Origin: Promethearchaeota archaeon
GTDB lineage: Archaea > Asgardarchaeota > Lokiarchaeia > Sigynarchaeales > SOKP01
Direction: 5' to 3'
NCBI GenBank assembly: GCA_014729315.1
Contig: WJKD01000460.1
Location: forward strand, 1 to 29,030
DNA: 29,030 nt
Numbering within the stretch: position 1 is the first letter of the stretch; each line of letters begins with the position of its first letter. A program made the position numbers and the translations under genes. Under the pieces are notes generated by a model that made no database searches, was not told the origin of the DNA, and was given only the letters and a program-made list of their open reading frames with translations. This document shows, in pieces, positions 1 to 8,499 of this stretch.

Positions 1-231
1 AGTATATACCCTAGACCAAGCTTGCGTTGCGGAGAATAAAGAATTGCTCCAACAAAAATTACTCTAAATTCAATTTAAATTCTTTTTTTCTTTTTGATTT
101 TAAGTTATATTACTGTCGAAAATCAATTCAGCTTTTATTAATATTTAATTAAACAAACTGATGATAGAGCAAAATCCCGATTAACTTAGCAAGTAGAAAA
201 AATAAGAGGAAAAGAAAAAATTATTAATTTT
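1..231. other. window edge, no supported gene
   Basis: AT-rich stretch at the window edge. A plus-strand frame open from the edge reads about 21 codons and stops at 65-67, and could be the tail of a gene that begins outside. A minus-strand frame also stays open over bases 1-55, but has no ATG, GTG or TTG start. Neither can be called from so little sequence. From about 68 on I see only AT-rich spacer running up to the RidA stop codon. Confidence 0.25.
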
Positions 232-606
232 TTAAAGAGCTGCTATTACATCTATTTCAATTAAAAAACTCTCAATGGGACTTAATGCTTCCACGGTAGT
301 GCGTGCTGGATAATCTTCCGTTACTCCGTTATTATTGAAAAATTTTTTATACGCAGAGTTCATTTTCTTGAAATCTTTCATATCTTTCAAGTAAACGGTA
401 ACTTTGACAATATTAGATACTTTTGCTCCAGCTGCTTCCAAAATTGTTTTCACATTTTCAAAGGCAGCCATCGTGTGTTCTTTTATGCCTTTTGTTCCTG
501 GTTTTGGTCCTTGTCCTGAAACAAAAATTAAATCTCCAACCTTAACTGCGTGGTTATACGGACCCGCTTTGGGAGTTCCTGCATCTATACATTTCTTTTC
601 AACCAT
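232..606 (-). CDS. ridA: RidA-family enamine/imine deaminase
   Basis: RidA (YjgF/YER057c/UK114) family, 124 aa, the usual full length for this trimeric cytosolic enzyme. Family members hydrolyse reactive 2-aminoacrylate and 2-aminocrotonate imines, released by PLP dehydratases, to 2-oxoacids plus ammonia. Tyr17 in the AGPYNHA stretch, the FVSGQ strand, the carboxylate-binding Arg102 in YPARTTVEA, and Glu117 in the last strand (IEIDVIA) all sit where active RidA proteins have them. The start has an upstream AAGGTTA Shine-Dalgarno-like sequence. It lies on the same strand as the D-threonine-aldolase/D-serine-dehydratase-like gene about 1.2 kb upstream, whose imine product would be a natural substrate; that functional link is inference. 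Confidence 0.93.
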   Translation of the reverse strand: MVEKKCIDAGTPKAGPYNHAVKVGDLIFVSGQGPKPGTKGIKEHTMAAFENVKTILEAAGAKVSNIVKVTVYLKDMKDFKKMNSAYKKFFNNNGVTEDYPARTTVEALSPIESFLIEIDVIAAL

Positions 607-765
607 AGAAAATAACCTTATATTAATTTAATCAGATTGTTGTAAATAATAGAAAAAAAAATAAAAATTTGATGTTTTATAGCTTTTTATATTACCTTAT
701 CTTAAGCTGAAAGGATATATAAATTGAAGAATAAAAGTTCAACACAAAAAAATAGGAAAAGGAAT

Positions 766-1614
766 TTAAAGAAATCCTAAAAAGTCGCTGAGATTATCTA
801 TCTTCGGTACTTCGTAATTAAAGTAATGTTCAATACTGTCGATGATAAAATTGAGGAAATTGATGTCAACCTTAATATTATAGGCTTCCTCTAAGTTATC
901 GATCAAAAATTTAGAGTTTAATGTTTTATCTTTATTTGTGTCAATAACCTTCATAATTAACTCACAAAACATGAATATTTTTTTCACTTCGTTTTTTAAG
1001 ACAACAGCACCGTAATTTGATTCAGGCTCGTTCATAAATTTACTTACAAGCATTTTTTCGACTTTTAATTTTTTAGCATCTATGCTTTTGTCAGCGTTGT
1101 TAATTATTTCATTGCCGTTGAAGACCATCCATTTCTTATATTTTTTCTTATCAGATTTATATTCGTCTAATGTGAGAGCCTTCAATTTAAAATTAAAAGA
1201 CTTCTGAGTAATAAACTTGAGAAATTCGGTGATTTTAGGTTCGATTTCGGGATTTTCAACTATTAGAAGAATTTCCTTACCATTTAGTATGGAATTAATA
1301 ATATATGAAAGCAATAAAGCAGTAATGTTCGATTTTACAACATCTAAATTGATCTGGGCTGAGCTTGGGATCTGTTCAGAGGCAACCTCTTCTTTTGAAG
1401 TCATCTCAGGAAGCCCAATTTGAAAGTCTGCTGTAAAATAATCCCTCACTTTTCTATTTTTATCAACATAGGCGATAAAAGAATGATCGCAAATTGCTCC
1501 GGTAGTAATATTGATTGCTAATAAACCTCGAGAAACATTTTTTAAATCTGCGTCCGAAATATCAACATCTTGGGATTTGGAGCATATTGGACATCTGATT
1601 TGAACTTTTGACAT
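766..1614 (-). CDS. Zinc-ribbon N-terminal orphan protein, Asgard-type
   Basis: Unknown function, 282 aa, no signal peptide or membrane span. The first 60 residues form a small zinc-binding module: Cys8-x2-Cys11, then Cys42-x-His44, followed by a strand-rich piece ending in the DFQIGLPEM stretch. The remaining 200 or so residues are mixed alpha/beta with no catalytic motif I recognise; the C-terminal half is helical and rich in Lys, Asp and Asn. I associate this N-terminal module (a RCPxC start, then a conserved ICDHSF-like segment) with a recurring family in Lokiarchaeia-like genomes, but that is memory of the style, not a search. It stands alone, with AT-rich spacers of about 150 and 250 bp on either side. 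Confidence 0.8.
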   Translation of the reverse strand: MSKVQIRCPICSKSQDVDISDADLKNVSRGLLAINITTGAICDHSFIAYVDKNRKVRDYFTADFQIGLPEMTSKEEVASEQIPSSAQINLDVVKSNITALLLSYIINSILNGKEILLIVENPEIEPKITEFLKFITQKSFNFKLKALTLDEYKSDKKKYKKWMVFNGNEIINNADKSIDAKKLKVEKMLVSKFMNEPESNYGAVVLKNEVKKIFMFCELIMKVIDTNKDKTLNSKFLIDNLEEAYNIKVDINFLNFIIDSIEHYFNYEVPKIDNLSDFLGFL

Positions 1615-1863
1615 GATTTTTTTACCTAATTAAAGGTTTAATTTTTAAAAGTTATAGTTTTTTATTTAAAGGGTGTTAAAGAAATCTAAAAGTAAAAAAT
1701 TCTACAATTTTACTTACGTTTCTTTCCTTCGGTTTTTAACATTTTTAATATTATGATTATAATAATTATTTTATAATTTAAATTTATTTTTAAGGAAAAA
1801 ACTACAAAATCTCATAGAAAATAATAATAAAAAAAAGTTATATGAAAAATTTAGTGCTAATTT

Positions 1864-2952
1864 TTAATAATTTTTACCTCTTGCTAAGATGGGCCATCTA
1901 CCTATATATTCTCCGTCCTTTACCACATGAATAAAATCGTACAAGTTTACAGTGATACATATATGAGCCGGTATCAATTCTACCTTCTGCCCTAATTCAA
2001 GAGTTTCTTTAAGTCCGCATTTAAATTGACTATGCTCTTCAGAAAACACTCTGAAACGAGATTTGGGATAATTCTTAATAATGGGTCTTCCATCACCTGT
2101 TGGAACGGCTTTTAAGCCTGCGTCGAGCGTGAAGCTTCTTTTTGCAGTGTTGCTCTGAACGGTAGCTAGCACTGTAGCTGCGGGCTTAAACTCTGGAACC
2201 ACTCTCTCTACGTGTTCGTCCGAAAAAACGTAGGTTCCAGGTTGGATTTCGGTAATTCCAGGAATTTTCGAAGCAAACATAAATGTTCCCGAACCAGATG
2301 TGCTTAAATAATCTATGTTGAATCCGTTTTCGTTCATTAAATCTCTAGTTGCGATTAAATCGCTCATACATGCCTTGGTTTGCTCCTTCCTTAACTCGTA
2401 ATCGGTTTGGGGTGTTAAATGACCTTCGTAGCCTTGGAGCCCAACAACATCTAAATTTGGTAGCTCTCTTACGATTTCTGCCATCTTAAGAGTAGGTTCC
2501 CCTGGTTTAACTCCCGTCCTGCCAAATCCTAAGTCTACATCAATTAATAATTCCAATTTGGTGTTGTATTTTTCAGCGAATCTATTTAAATCCAAAATGT
2601 TCTTTTTTGAATCAACACAAACCCTCACAAGGAGGTATTTGGTAAGGTTCATTAAGCGTCTTATTTGACTTATTTCGACTACTTGATTTGCGATTAAAAT
2701 ATCATCAAACCCACATTGAGCGTATACTTCTGCCTCGCCCACAGTCGCTACTGCAATACCTTTTGCATATTCTCCTGCCATTCTTTGTTGAAGATGAGCA
2801 ACAAACGGGACTTTGGCGGTCTTAATGTGTTGTCTTAAATTTACCTTTGTCTCTTTGACAAAATCCGCCATGTAACGGAGATTATCCTCCATAATGTTAT
2901 AGTTTAACACTAACGCGGGGGTTGGTATTTCGTCCTTCCAATTGCCTTCCAT
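1864..2952 (-). CDS. D-threonine aldolase / D-serine dehydratase-like PLP enzyme
   Basis: Alanine-racemase-N-type TIM-barrel PLP enzyme with the C-terminal metal-binding domain of the D-threonine aldolase / D-serine dehydratase (DSD1) family; 362 aa, typical length. Lys44 in LRQHIKTAK is the expected Schiff-base lysine (family motif RPHxKTHK; here His-to-Gln and His-to-Ala variants flank it). Near the C-terminus His330-x-Cys332 in PAHICITVNLYD is the zinc pair of the family. Known members cleave D-threonine to glycine and acetaldehyde, or dehydrate D-serine/D-threonine to 2-oxoacids through imines; the sequence alone does not decide which. It is transcribed divergently from the GPH-transporter/D-aminoacylase operon, sharing a 129-bp promoter region with it, which supports a D-amino-acid role. 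Confidence 0.88.
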   Translation of the reverse strand: MEGNWKDEIPTPALVLNYNIMEDNLRYMADFVKETKVNLRQHIKTAKVPFVAHLQQRMAGEYAKGIAVATVGEAEVYAQCGFDDILIANQVVEISQIRRLMNLTKYLLVRVCVDSKKNILDLNRFAEKYNTKLELLIDVDLGFGRTGVKPGEPTLKMAEIVRELPNLDVVGLQGYEGHLTPQTDYELRKEQTKACMSDLIATRDLMNENGFNIDYLSTSGSGTFMFASKIPGITEIQPGTYVFSDEHVERVVPEFKPAATVLATVQSNTAKRSFTLDAGLKAVPTGDGRPIIKNYPKSRFRVFSEEHSQFKCGLKETLELGQKVELIPAHICITVNLYDFIHVVKDGEYIGRWPILARGKNY

Positions 2953-3081
2953 AATTTCAACTCCATAATAATAGAATATCTAATGTATAATTGAATAAAG
3001 TTATTTAATAATTTAAATTCTTAATTTTATATCAAAATTTTATATCAAAAACTAACATATATAGGATATTAGGGTATTAGA
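2953..3081. promoter_or_regulatory. Divergent promoter with tandem 13-bp repeat
   Basis: Shared intergenic region between the divergent D-amino-acid enzyme gene and the transporter operon. It contains a perfect head-to-tail duplication of AATTTTATATCAA at 3023-3035 and 3036-3048. Each copy carries a TATA-box-like TTTTATAT. The pair lies about 34-59 bases upstream of the transporter ATG. It could be a duplicated TATA element or a two-site operator; no regulator gene is adjacent. Confidence 0.45.
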
Positions 3082-4458
3082 ATGAGTAATTCAGAAAAAT
3101 TTAAGTATTCGTCTAAAACGCATTGGTCTTATGGGCTTGGTGGATTTTTTACCAATTTTATGTATGCTGCGATGACGGTCCGAATTATTTTCTTTTACGA
3201 AAATATTTTGTTGCTTGATATAGTGTTAATCGGAATCGCTTTCGTTATATTTGGATTCTGGAACGCCATTAATGATCCATTAGTTGGCTATTTCTCAGAT
3301 AAGAAATATCGTTTTACTGAAAAATGGGGCAGGAGATTTCCTTGGTTTGTTGTATCTGCGTTTCCATGTTGCATTTTATATCTATTAGTATTTACTGTAC
3401 CATTTCAATCAACTTGGGGAATGTTCTTCTGGCTAATTCTAACGATATCTGCATTTGAATTGACTTATTCCATGTGGAACACAAATTATATTGCACTTTT
3501 TCCCGATAAATTTCGTTCTGACAAGGAAAGAACTAAAGTTGCCGGAGTTAACACGATTACAGGACAGTTTGGAATAGCTCTTGGTATCTTGATTCCACCG
3601 CTATTAATCACTTCAGATGATTTGAATTCCTACATCTTTGCTGCTTTTATCATAATGGTTATCAGTTTGTTCAACGTTGCTTTAATGATACCTGGAATGA
3701 AAGAGGACGAGGATTTAATACGCATTGAATTAAAACTCGTTGAGGAAGAAAAGGCTTCGTTCCTTCAGTCTCTCAAAAATGGTCTAAAGCAAAAGAATCT
3801 TGTCGCTTATCTTTATGTATATCTTGCTCATCAAGTTCTTACGGTCATGCTTCTTGCGAGTTTTCCATTTTGGACGGTGTATATCGTTGATACGGATAAT
3901 CCTACCGGAGTAGAAACCATCTTAGCTGCAACTTTTCTAATTGGAGGATTACTCTCGGTTCCCTTATGGGTAAAAATAGGAAGAAAGGCAGGAAATAGAA
4001 GAGGATTTATGTATGGTATGTTAGCGACATCAATTTTTTTCATTCCACTCTTATTTGTAAGCAACATATTATTGACATTAATTGCCATAGCGCTCTTAGG
4101 AATAAGTATTGGAGCTATTTGGACTCTTATGTATCCTGGATTTTCTGATGTGATCGATGAAAATATTTTATTGACGAATAAGCGTCAAGAAGGAATGTAT
4201 AATGGAGTTAGAATGTTCGTTGGAAGATTGGGTTTCGTCATCCAAGCCATTTCCTTTGTAATCGTACATCAAATGACTAATTATCAGCCTGGAGCAGCAA
4301 CTCAACCCGCGGAAGCCTTATGGGGAATTAGAGTGTTGATGGCGTTAATACCGATGCTTTTTTACTTTTCGGGATTTATCGTTATGTGGAAATTTTACGA
4401 TTTAACACCGGATAAAGTTGTAGCTAATAAAAACTTATTAAAAGAGCGAGGATTGTAA
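3082..4458 (+). CDS. GPH-family MFS transporter (paralogue 1)
   Basis: Polytopic membrane protein, 458 aa, about 12 predicted membrane helices, of the glycoside-pentoside-hexuronide (MelB-like) group of cation symporters. The signature after helix 2, NDPLVGYFSDK (residues 64-74), is followed by the basic KWGRRFPW loop, and the second half has a conserved KRQEG loop. Asp65 matches the MelB cation-site Asp59, while the position of MelB Asp55 is Asn61, so sodium coupling as in MelB is doubtful. GPH proteins move sugars, but the family also includes the lysolipid carrier MFSD2A. The stop codon shares its last base with the start of the N-acyl-D-amino-acid deacylase (TAATG), so the likely cargo is an N-acyl-D-amino acid or related amide; that is inference. 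Confidence 0.9.
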   Translation: MSNSEKFKYSSKTHWSYGLGGFFTNFMYAAMTVRIIFFYENILLLDIVLIGIAFVIFGFWNAINDPLVGYFSDKKYRFTEKWGRRFPWFVVSAFPCCILYLLVFTVPFQSTWGMFFWLILTISAFELTYSMWNTNYIALFPDKFRSDKERTKVAGVNTITGQFGIALGILIPPLLITSDDLNSYIFAAFIIMVISLFNVALMIPGMKEDEDLIRIELKLVEEEKASFLQSLKNGLKQKNLVAYLYVYLAHQVLTVMLLASFPFWTVYIVDTDNPTGVETILAATFLIGGLLSVPLWVKIGRKAGNRRGFMYGMLATSIFFIPLLFVSNILLTLIAIALLGISIGAIWTLMYPGFSDVIDENILLTNKRQEGMYNGVRMFVGRLGFVIQAISFVIVHQMTNYQPGAATQPAEALWGIRVLMALIPMLFYFSGFIVMWKFYDLTPDKVVANKNLLKERGL

Positions 4459-6101
4459 TGAAGGTTCTTATAAAAAACGGAAATATTATAGATGGGACGG
4501 GATCTCCAGCATTTCAAGCGGACATTCTCGTCGAAGACGACAAAATCATCAAAATTGGAAGCGAAATCAATTGTGAAAAATGCGAAATAATAGATGCTTT
4601 GAACAAAGTTGTATCTCCAGGTTTTATAGATATGCATAGTCACGGAGACCTTACGATACTTGATGTGAATAAGGCAGAGCCTTCGATAATGCAAGGTGTC
4701 ACAACTATAAATGTAGCAATGTGCGGATTAGGGCTTGCTCCCGCAAACGAAAAAGTAAAAGAATATTATTTTAATTTCGTAAATAAGGCGTTTAGCGCTT
4801 CTTCAGAATTATACGATAATCTCGAACAATTCTTTAACGCAATTGAAAAAAAAGGGGTTTCGATAAATCTTAGTTTTTTCATCCCTCACGGAAATGTAAG
4901 AGCGTACGTTCTTGGTACGAAGGAAAGAAAAGCTAATGAATCTGAAATGACCATTATGAAGAAGATAGTTAGAGAAAACATGGAAGCGGGTGCATATGGA
5001 TTGTCGACGGGCTTAGTGTATCCTCCTGGTTCAGTTACACCGACAAGCGAGTTAATTGAATTATCCAAAATTGTGAGTGAGTATAATGGATTGTACATGT
5101 CTCACATGAGAAATGAAGGTTCGGGAGTTATAGATGAAGGAATGTCCGAACTCGTATCAATAGCTAAGGAAGCTGATGTTAAAGCGCACATATCGCATTG
5201 GAGTGTTATAAGTAAATATGCGTATAAAATGACGCCCGATGTCATTCAATATATACAAAACGCTAGAGGAAAAGAAAACCTTAAAATCACCGCAGATATC
5301 ACTACTTACAACGATGGATGTACCAGCTTGTCGTTTTTTCTATTGAGTCAGTGGGTGTACGAAAATTTCAACGAAAACCTAACAAATCCACAGTCCAGAA
5401 AGAAGCTCATTAACGAGATATTTGAAAAAATAAGAGCCATCTTCTTAGCAGATGCTCCATTCTATATTAAAATTATTCCCAAATTTATATTGAAGAAATT
5501 AATATTTAAGGGAATGAGTAAAGGTGTTCGAATTGTGAGCGTGGATTATAACACAGACATCGAAGGAATGACCCTTTATGACGCGTTACAAAAACTATAT
5601 CCAACTCAGAAGATTGAAGAAGCTTTATTAGATTTGATTAAAGAAGAAAAAGGCAGTATACTCATACAAATAAAACATAAGGACGAAGAAAAGAGCGTTA
5701 TACCATTGTTTAAACAAGATTTCGTCTGTCCAAGTTCTGACGGCTTTCTTGTTGTTGATCAAAACACGCATCCTCGGTCTTACGGAGCGTTCCCGCGAGT
5801 ATTAGAAAGATGGGTTAGGGAGATGGATGTTATTCCACTTGAAGAAGCAATCCGAAAGATGACATCATTGCCGGCGTCTATTCTTGGTTTAACTGACAGG
5901 GGGCTCATAAAAGAAGGATATAAAGCTGATATTGTTGTTTATGATCCCGAAATTATCAAAGAGAAAGGCACAATTAAGGATGGCAGACAATATCCGGAAG
6001 GCGTTGATTATGTGCTCGTGAATGGCGCCATTACCGTTAAAAAGGGCAATCATACTGGAGCGCTAAACGGCAAGATTTTGAAAAACAAGCTAAAGCGGTG
6101 A
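4458..6101 (+). CDS. N-acyl-D-amino-acid deacylase (D-aminoacylase)
   Basis: Amidohydrolase-superfamily enzyme, 547 aa, the size of D-aminoacylases that hydrolyse N-acyl-D-amino acids to a carboxylate and the free D-amino acid in the cytosol. The whole metal site is visible: His60 and His62 (MHSH), Cys89 in the AMCGLGLAP segment (the unusual cysteine zinc ligand of this family), His216 (YMSHMRNEG), His247 (AHISH) and Asp428 (CPSSDG). The C-terminal THPRSYGAFPRVL block (residues 437-449) is also family-typical. Residues about 310-415 form a lysine-rich insertion with little similarity that I can place. Translation is coupled to the upstream transporter by a one-base overlap. Substrate side chain cannot be told; L-specific or other amidohydrolase activities are less likely. 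Confidence 0.92.
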   Translation: MKVLIKNGNIIDGTGSPAFQADILVEDDKIIKIGSEINCEKCEIIDALNKVVSPGFIDMHSHGDLTILDVNKAEPSIMQGVTTINVAMCGLGLAPANEKVKEYYFNFVNKAFSASSELYDNLEQFFNAIEKKGVSINLSFFIPHGNVRAYVLGTKERKANESEMTIMKKIVRENMEAGAYGLSTGLVYPPGSVTPTSELIELSKIVSEYNGLYMSHMRNEGSGVIDEGMSELVSIAKEADVKAHISHWSVISKYAYKMTPDVIQYIQNARGKENLKITADITTYNDGCTSLSFFLLSQWVYENFNENLTNPQSRKKLINEIFEKIRAIFLADAPFYIKIIPKFILKKLIFKGMSKGVRIVSVDYNTDIEGMTLYDALQKLYPTQKIEEALLDLIKEEKGSILIQIKHKDEEKSVIPLFKQDFVCPSSDGFLVVDQNTHPRSYGAFPRVLERWVREMDVIPLEEAIRKMTSLPASILGLTDRGLIKEGYKADIVVYDPEIIKEKGTIKDGRQYPEGVDYVLVNGAITVKKGNHTGALNGKILKNKLKR

Positions 6102-6140
6102 TTAAATTACTTACTTTGCACTAAATAAAACATGAAAGAA

Positions 6141-6156
6141 ATTTTTTTTTATTTTC
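6141..6156 (+). terminator. T-tract terminator
   Basis: Nine consecutive T residues (6142-6150) followed by ATTTT, 40 bases after the deacylase stop codon. Archaeal RNA polymerase terminates at such T-runs without needing a hairpin; none is seen here. Confidence 0.55.
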
Positions 6157-6210
6157 CTTATACCCCTATTAATTTCTGATTTCTATCTGATTTAGACCAT
6201 TAATAGGAAC

Positions 6211-7557
6211 CTAAAAGACATAAACCCATAAAGCTAGATATGCTATTCCTAATGCGATATGTAAGAGTGAAAAGAGCCCGCCAATCTTTACTAGTCTTTT
6301 GTAATCCAAATCTTCTACTTCATATTCTTGGCTAATTTGCAGCGTCATCAGACCTGCCTCAGAACCTTGGGGAAAGAAATTCCCTCCCAAATTTATTCCT
6401 AAGATGAAAGAAATCATTAAAGGCCCTCTATGATATTCTGGTAAGCGCAACAATATCTTTAAAATTGGAATGAATATCACAGTCACCAGCGTGTTATATA
6501 AAAGTCCGCTTAATAATGAAGTAATTATTAAAATAATAATTGCAAGTTGAAATTCGTCTTCTTGAGATAAATTTTCCAGTAATCCTTCTAAAAACGCTAT
6601 CGTTCCGTTCGCTTGTATTAATCCGATGAAAATAAATAGAACTATAAAAAAGAAGATAAGCCTAAAATCAATATTTTTGATATAATGTGTCATAGAGATC
6701 CTTTGTTTACCGTCTTTATGGCGAACGGGATTAATTATAACGAAGATAATAGCTCCGATGATACCTACAAAAAATATTGGGGAAACGAAGATTATAAGAA
6801 TAATATAGACGATTAAAGCGACGATGTTTGCATAAAACTTTTTTTGAGAAACTACATAGTCGCCCTAGTATAGTTCCATGTCTTCGTCTGATTTGCATTT
6901 TTCTACTTTACATCTTCCCAGATCTTTTTTAAGTACCCATTTATCCAAAATTACAAGGGTGCCAAATAAAGCAATAACGAAGAAAAGCCCCAATCTTGTA
7001 ATAAACTAATAAAAATCTAAATTAAACTCATTCGCTATCAAGATATTTTGGACGGATCCGAAGGGAGTAAGAGTTGCGGCGATGTTGATGCAAACGGTTA
7101 TTTCAAGCAAGTAGGGCGCTGGTGATATGCGTTGCTTTCTTCAAGCTATAACAATAATCGGACCAGATATCATAGCAAAGGAAAGATCTTTTACAATCGA
7201 TGCCAGCAAAGTCGAAACAATACATATCACATAGAACATTTTTCTAAAGCTATCAGAATATCTTCTGACCACACGTTTTCCGATCTCGTCAAAAATCTTA
7301 TTCTCCTCTAAGATCTTTACGATAATAAAAATAGCGATGAGAAAGAAGATAACATCCCACTCAATAACGGCTATATAATATTCTAAATCTCTAAGAGATT
7401 CAATGAATATCACAGAGACGATCGCAGCAAAAATAACTAAGAGAATGGAGTAAGAAATATAATCAGTTTTTTCAAAAAACAAGATTATAATTAATCCAAT
7501 AAAGCATACTGCGACAAAAATTTGAATAAATATATCAGTTATAATATGGTTTTTTGA
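6211..7557 (-). pseudogene. Decayed ArsB/NhaD/CitMHS-type ion transporter
   Basis: One continuous reading frame of about 448 codons on the minus strand is interrupted by three in-frame stops: TGA at 7141-7143, TAG at 7006-7008 and TAG at 6865-6867. No frameshift is needed: my codon-by-codon translation across 6694-7140 is open otherwise and keeps transporter character. Both halves carry the family hallmark loops: NIAATLTPFGSVQNILIAN in the first half and INLGGNFFPQGSEAG near the end, the paired pore hairpins of the SLC13/ArsB/NhaD superfamily. The N-terminal hydrophobic region lacks a clear ATG, beginning after a TAA at 7558-7560, so the start may also be lost. Two tryptophan (TGG to TAG) and one Trp/Cys/Arg change would explain the stops. 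The shape fits a recent pseudogene or assembly error. Readthrough cannot be excluded but TAG and TGA end normal genes here. Confidence 0.82.
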
Positions 7558-7769
7558 TTAGAATTTAGGAAATCAGAATCGCATGTGGCCTATTGTAAGT
7601 GGACAAAAAGCATTATTAATTATTGTACTTGAATTTAAATATTACTCTTTTTCTTTATTCATGTAAAATTTTCAAATAAACTTAATATTCAAGATTTCCT
7701 TTTCGCCAACTATAATAAGTCGATAACACGATAATATTGAGACTTGAGATCTTATTTCTTAATAATTTA

Positions 7770-8264
7770 CTATCTTAAAAATTTAAACGAGTTTAGCATT
7801 TTCTCAAAAACTATCCAATACTCATCAAATAAATCATCACTCGAAGATAAAATGAATGTAATGCATATTTGACCAAGTAATGCAACGAGTGTCATTTGTT
7901 TTACTAGCAATGGCTCGTCTACACCAAAGATTGGTCCTACATCGCTTTTAAAAGTGCTTTTAAAGAAGTCAAGACCCGCTATCTTAATAAGTGTTAATTT
8001 TTCGAGGACCTCTACATTTGGGAGTGATTCAACCATTTCTTGATAATTCTTCTCGTTATACTCTTCAAAAGTAGTATCGGAGATATCTTCATAGAAAAAG
8101 CATAAATCTGACTCCTCACCCGGTTCCATAAACGAGACATCCTTGTCTTTTTCGTTTTTTTCATTCTCAGTAACTACCCAATCTATGGGATAGTCAATTT
8201 GAATCTTGTTCTCGAAGGAACGATAGGTACTAAACTGTATACTCTCTGTTATTAAAGATAACAT
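7770..8264 (-). CDS. PsbP/DcrB-like small protein
   Basis: A 164-aa protein with no signal peptide, lipobox or membrane span. Residues about 12-40 (FENKIQIDYPIDWVV) match the opening beta-strand pattern of the Mog1p/PsbP/DcrB fold (Y-x-n-YP-x-x-W). This is followed by an acidic segment, a long alternating strand region (LTLIKIAGLDFFKSTF) and a C-terminal helix (FEKMLNSFKFL) typical for that fold. In bacteria and archaea these proteins are usually exported or lipid-anchored accessory factors of unknown activity; the lack of an export signal is therefore odd, or the true start lies elsewhere. It is alone between AT-rich spacers, upstream of the decayed transporter on the same strand. The fold call rests on pattern only. 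Confidence 0.6.
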   Translation of the reverse strand: MLSLITESIQFSTYRSFENKIQIDYPIDWVVTENEKNEKDKDVSFMEPGEESDLCFFYEDISDTTFEEYNEKNYQEMVESLPNVEVLEKLTLIKIAGLDFFKSTFKSDVGPIFGVDEPLLVKQMTLVALLGQICITFILSSSDDLFDEYWIVFEKMLNSFKFLR

Positions 8265-8499
8265 TATTTATTTATATTGAGAAATGAAAATTCATTAATA
8301 ATAAGGTTTGTTCGATAAGTCTTATTTTCTTTTATTTTTTAACTCATCATTCGTATTTAAACCATTATCTCTGTCAATTGAATTAAAACGGACTAATGAT
8401 TTTCCTATATTTCTGATCCTACATATAATGTGAAATTAACTTTCATAAAACTAAATTTTGTTAAGATTGATAAATAATGTAAGGTAAAGTGAATGTGTT

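Noticed and set aside
1..60. Minus-strand frame reading into the window edge with a hydrophobic, protein-like stretch
   Set aside because: No start codon in frame before an upstream stop and only about 18 codons visible; cannot be supported as a gene.
7141..7143. TGA as a selenocysteine codon in the ion transporter
   Set aside because: The gene also has two TAG codons, the position is not a known redox site of the family, and no SECIS-like structure was identified; decay is simpler.
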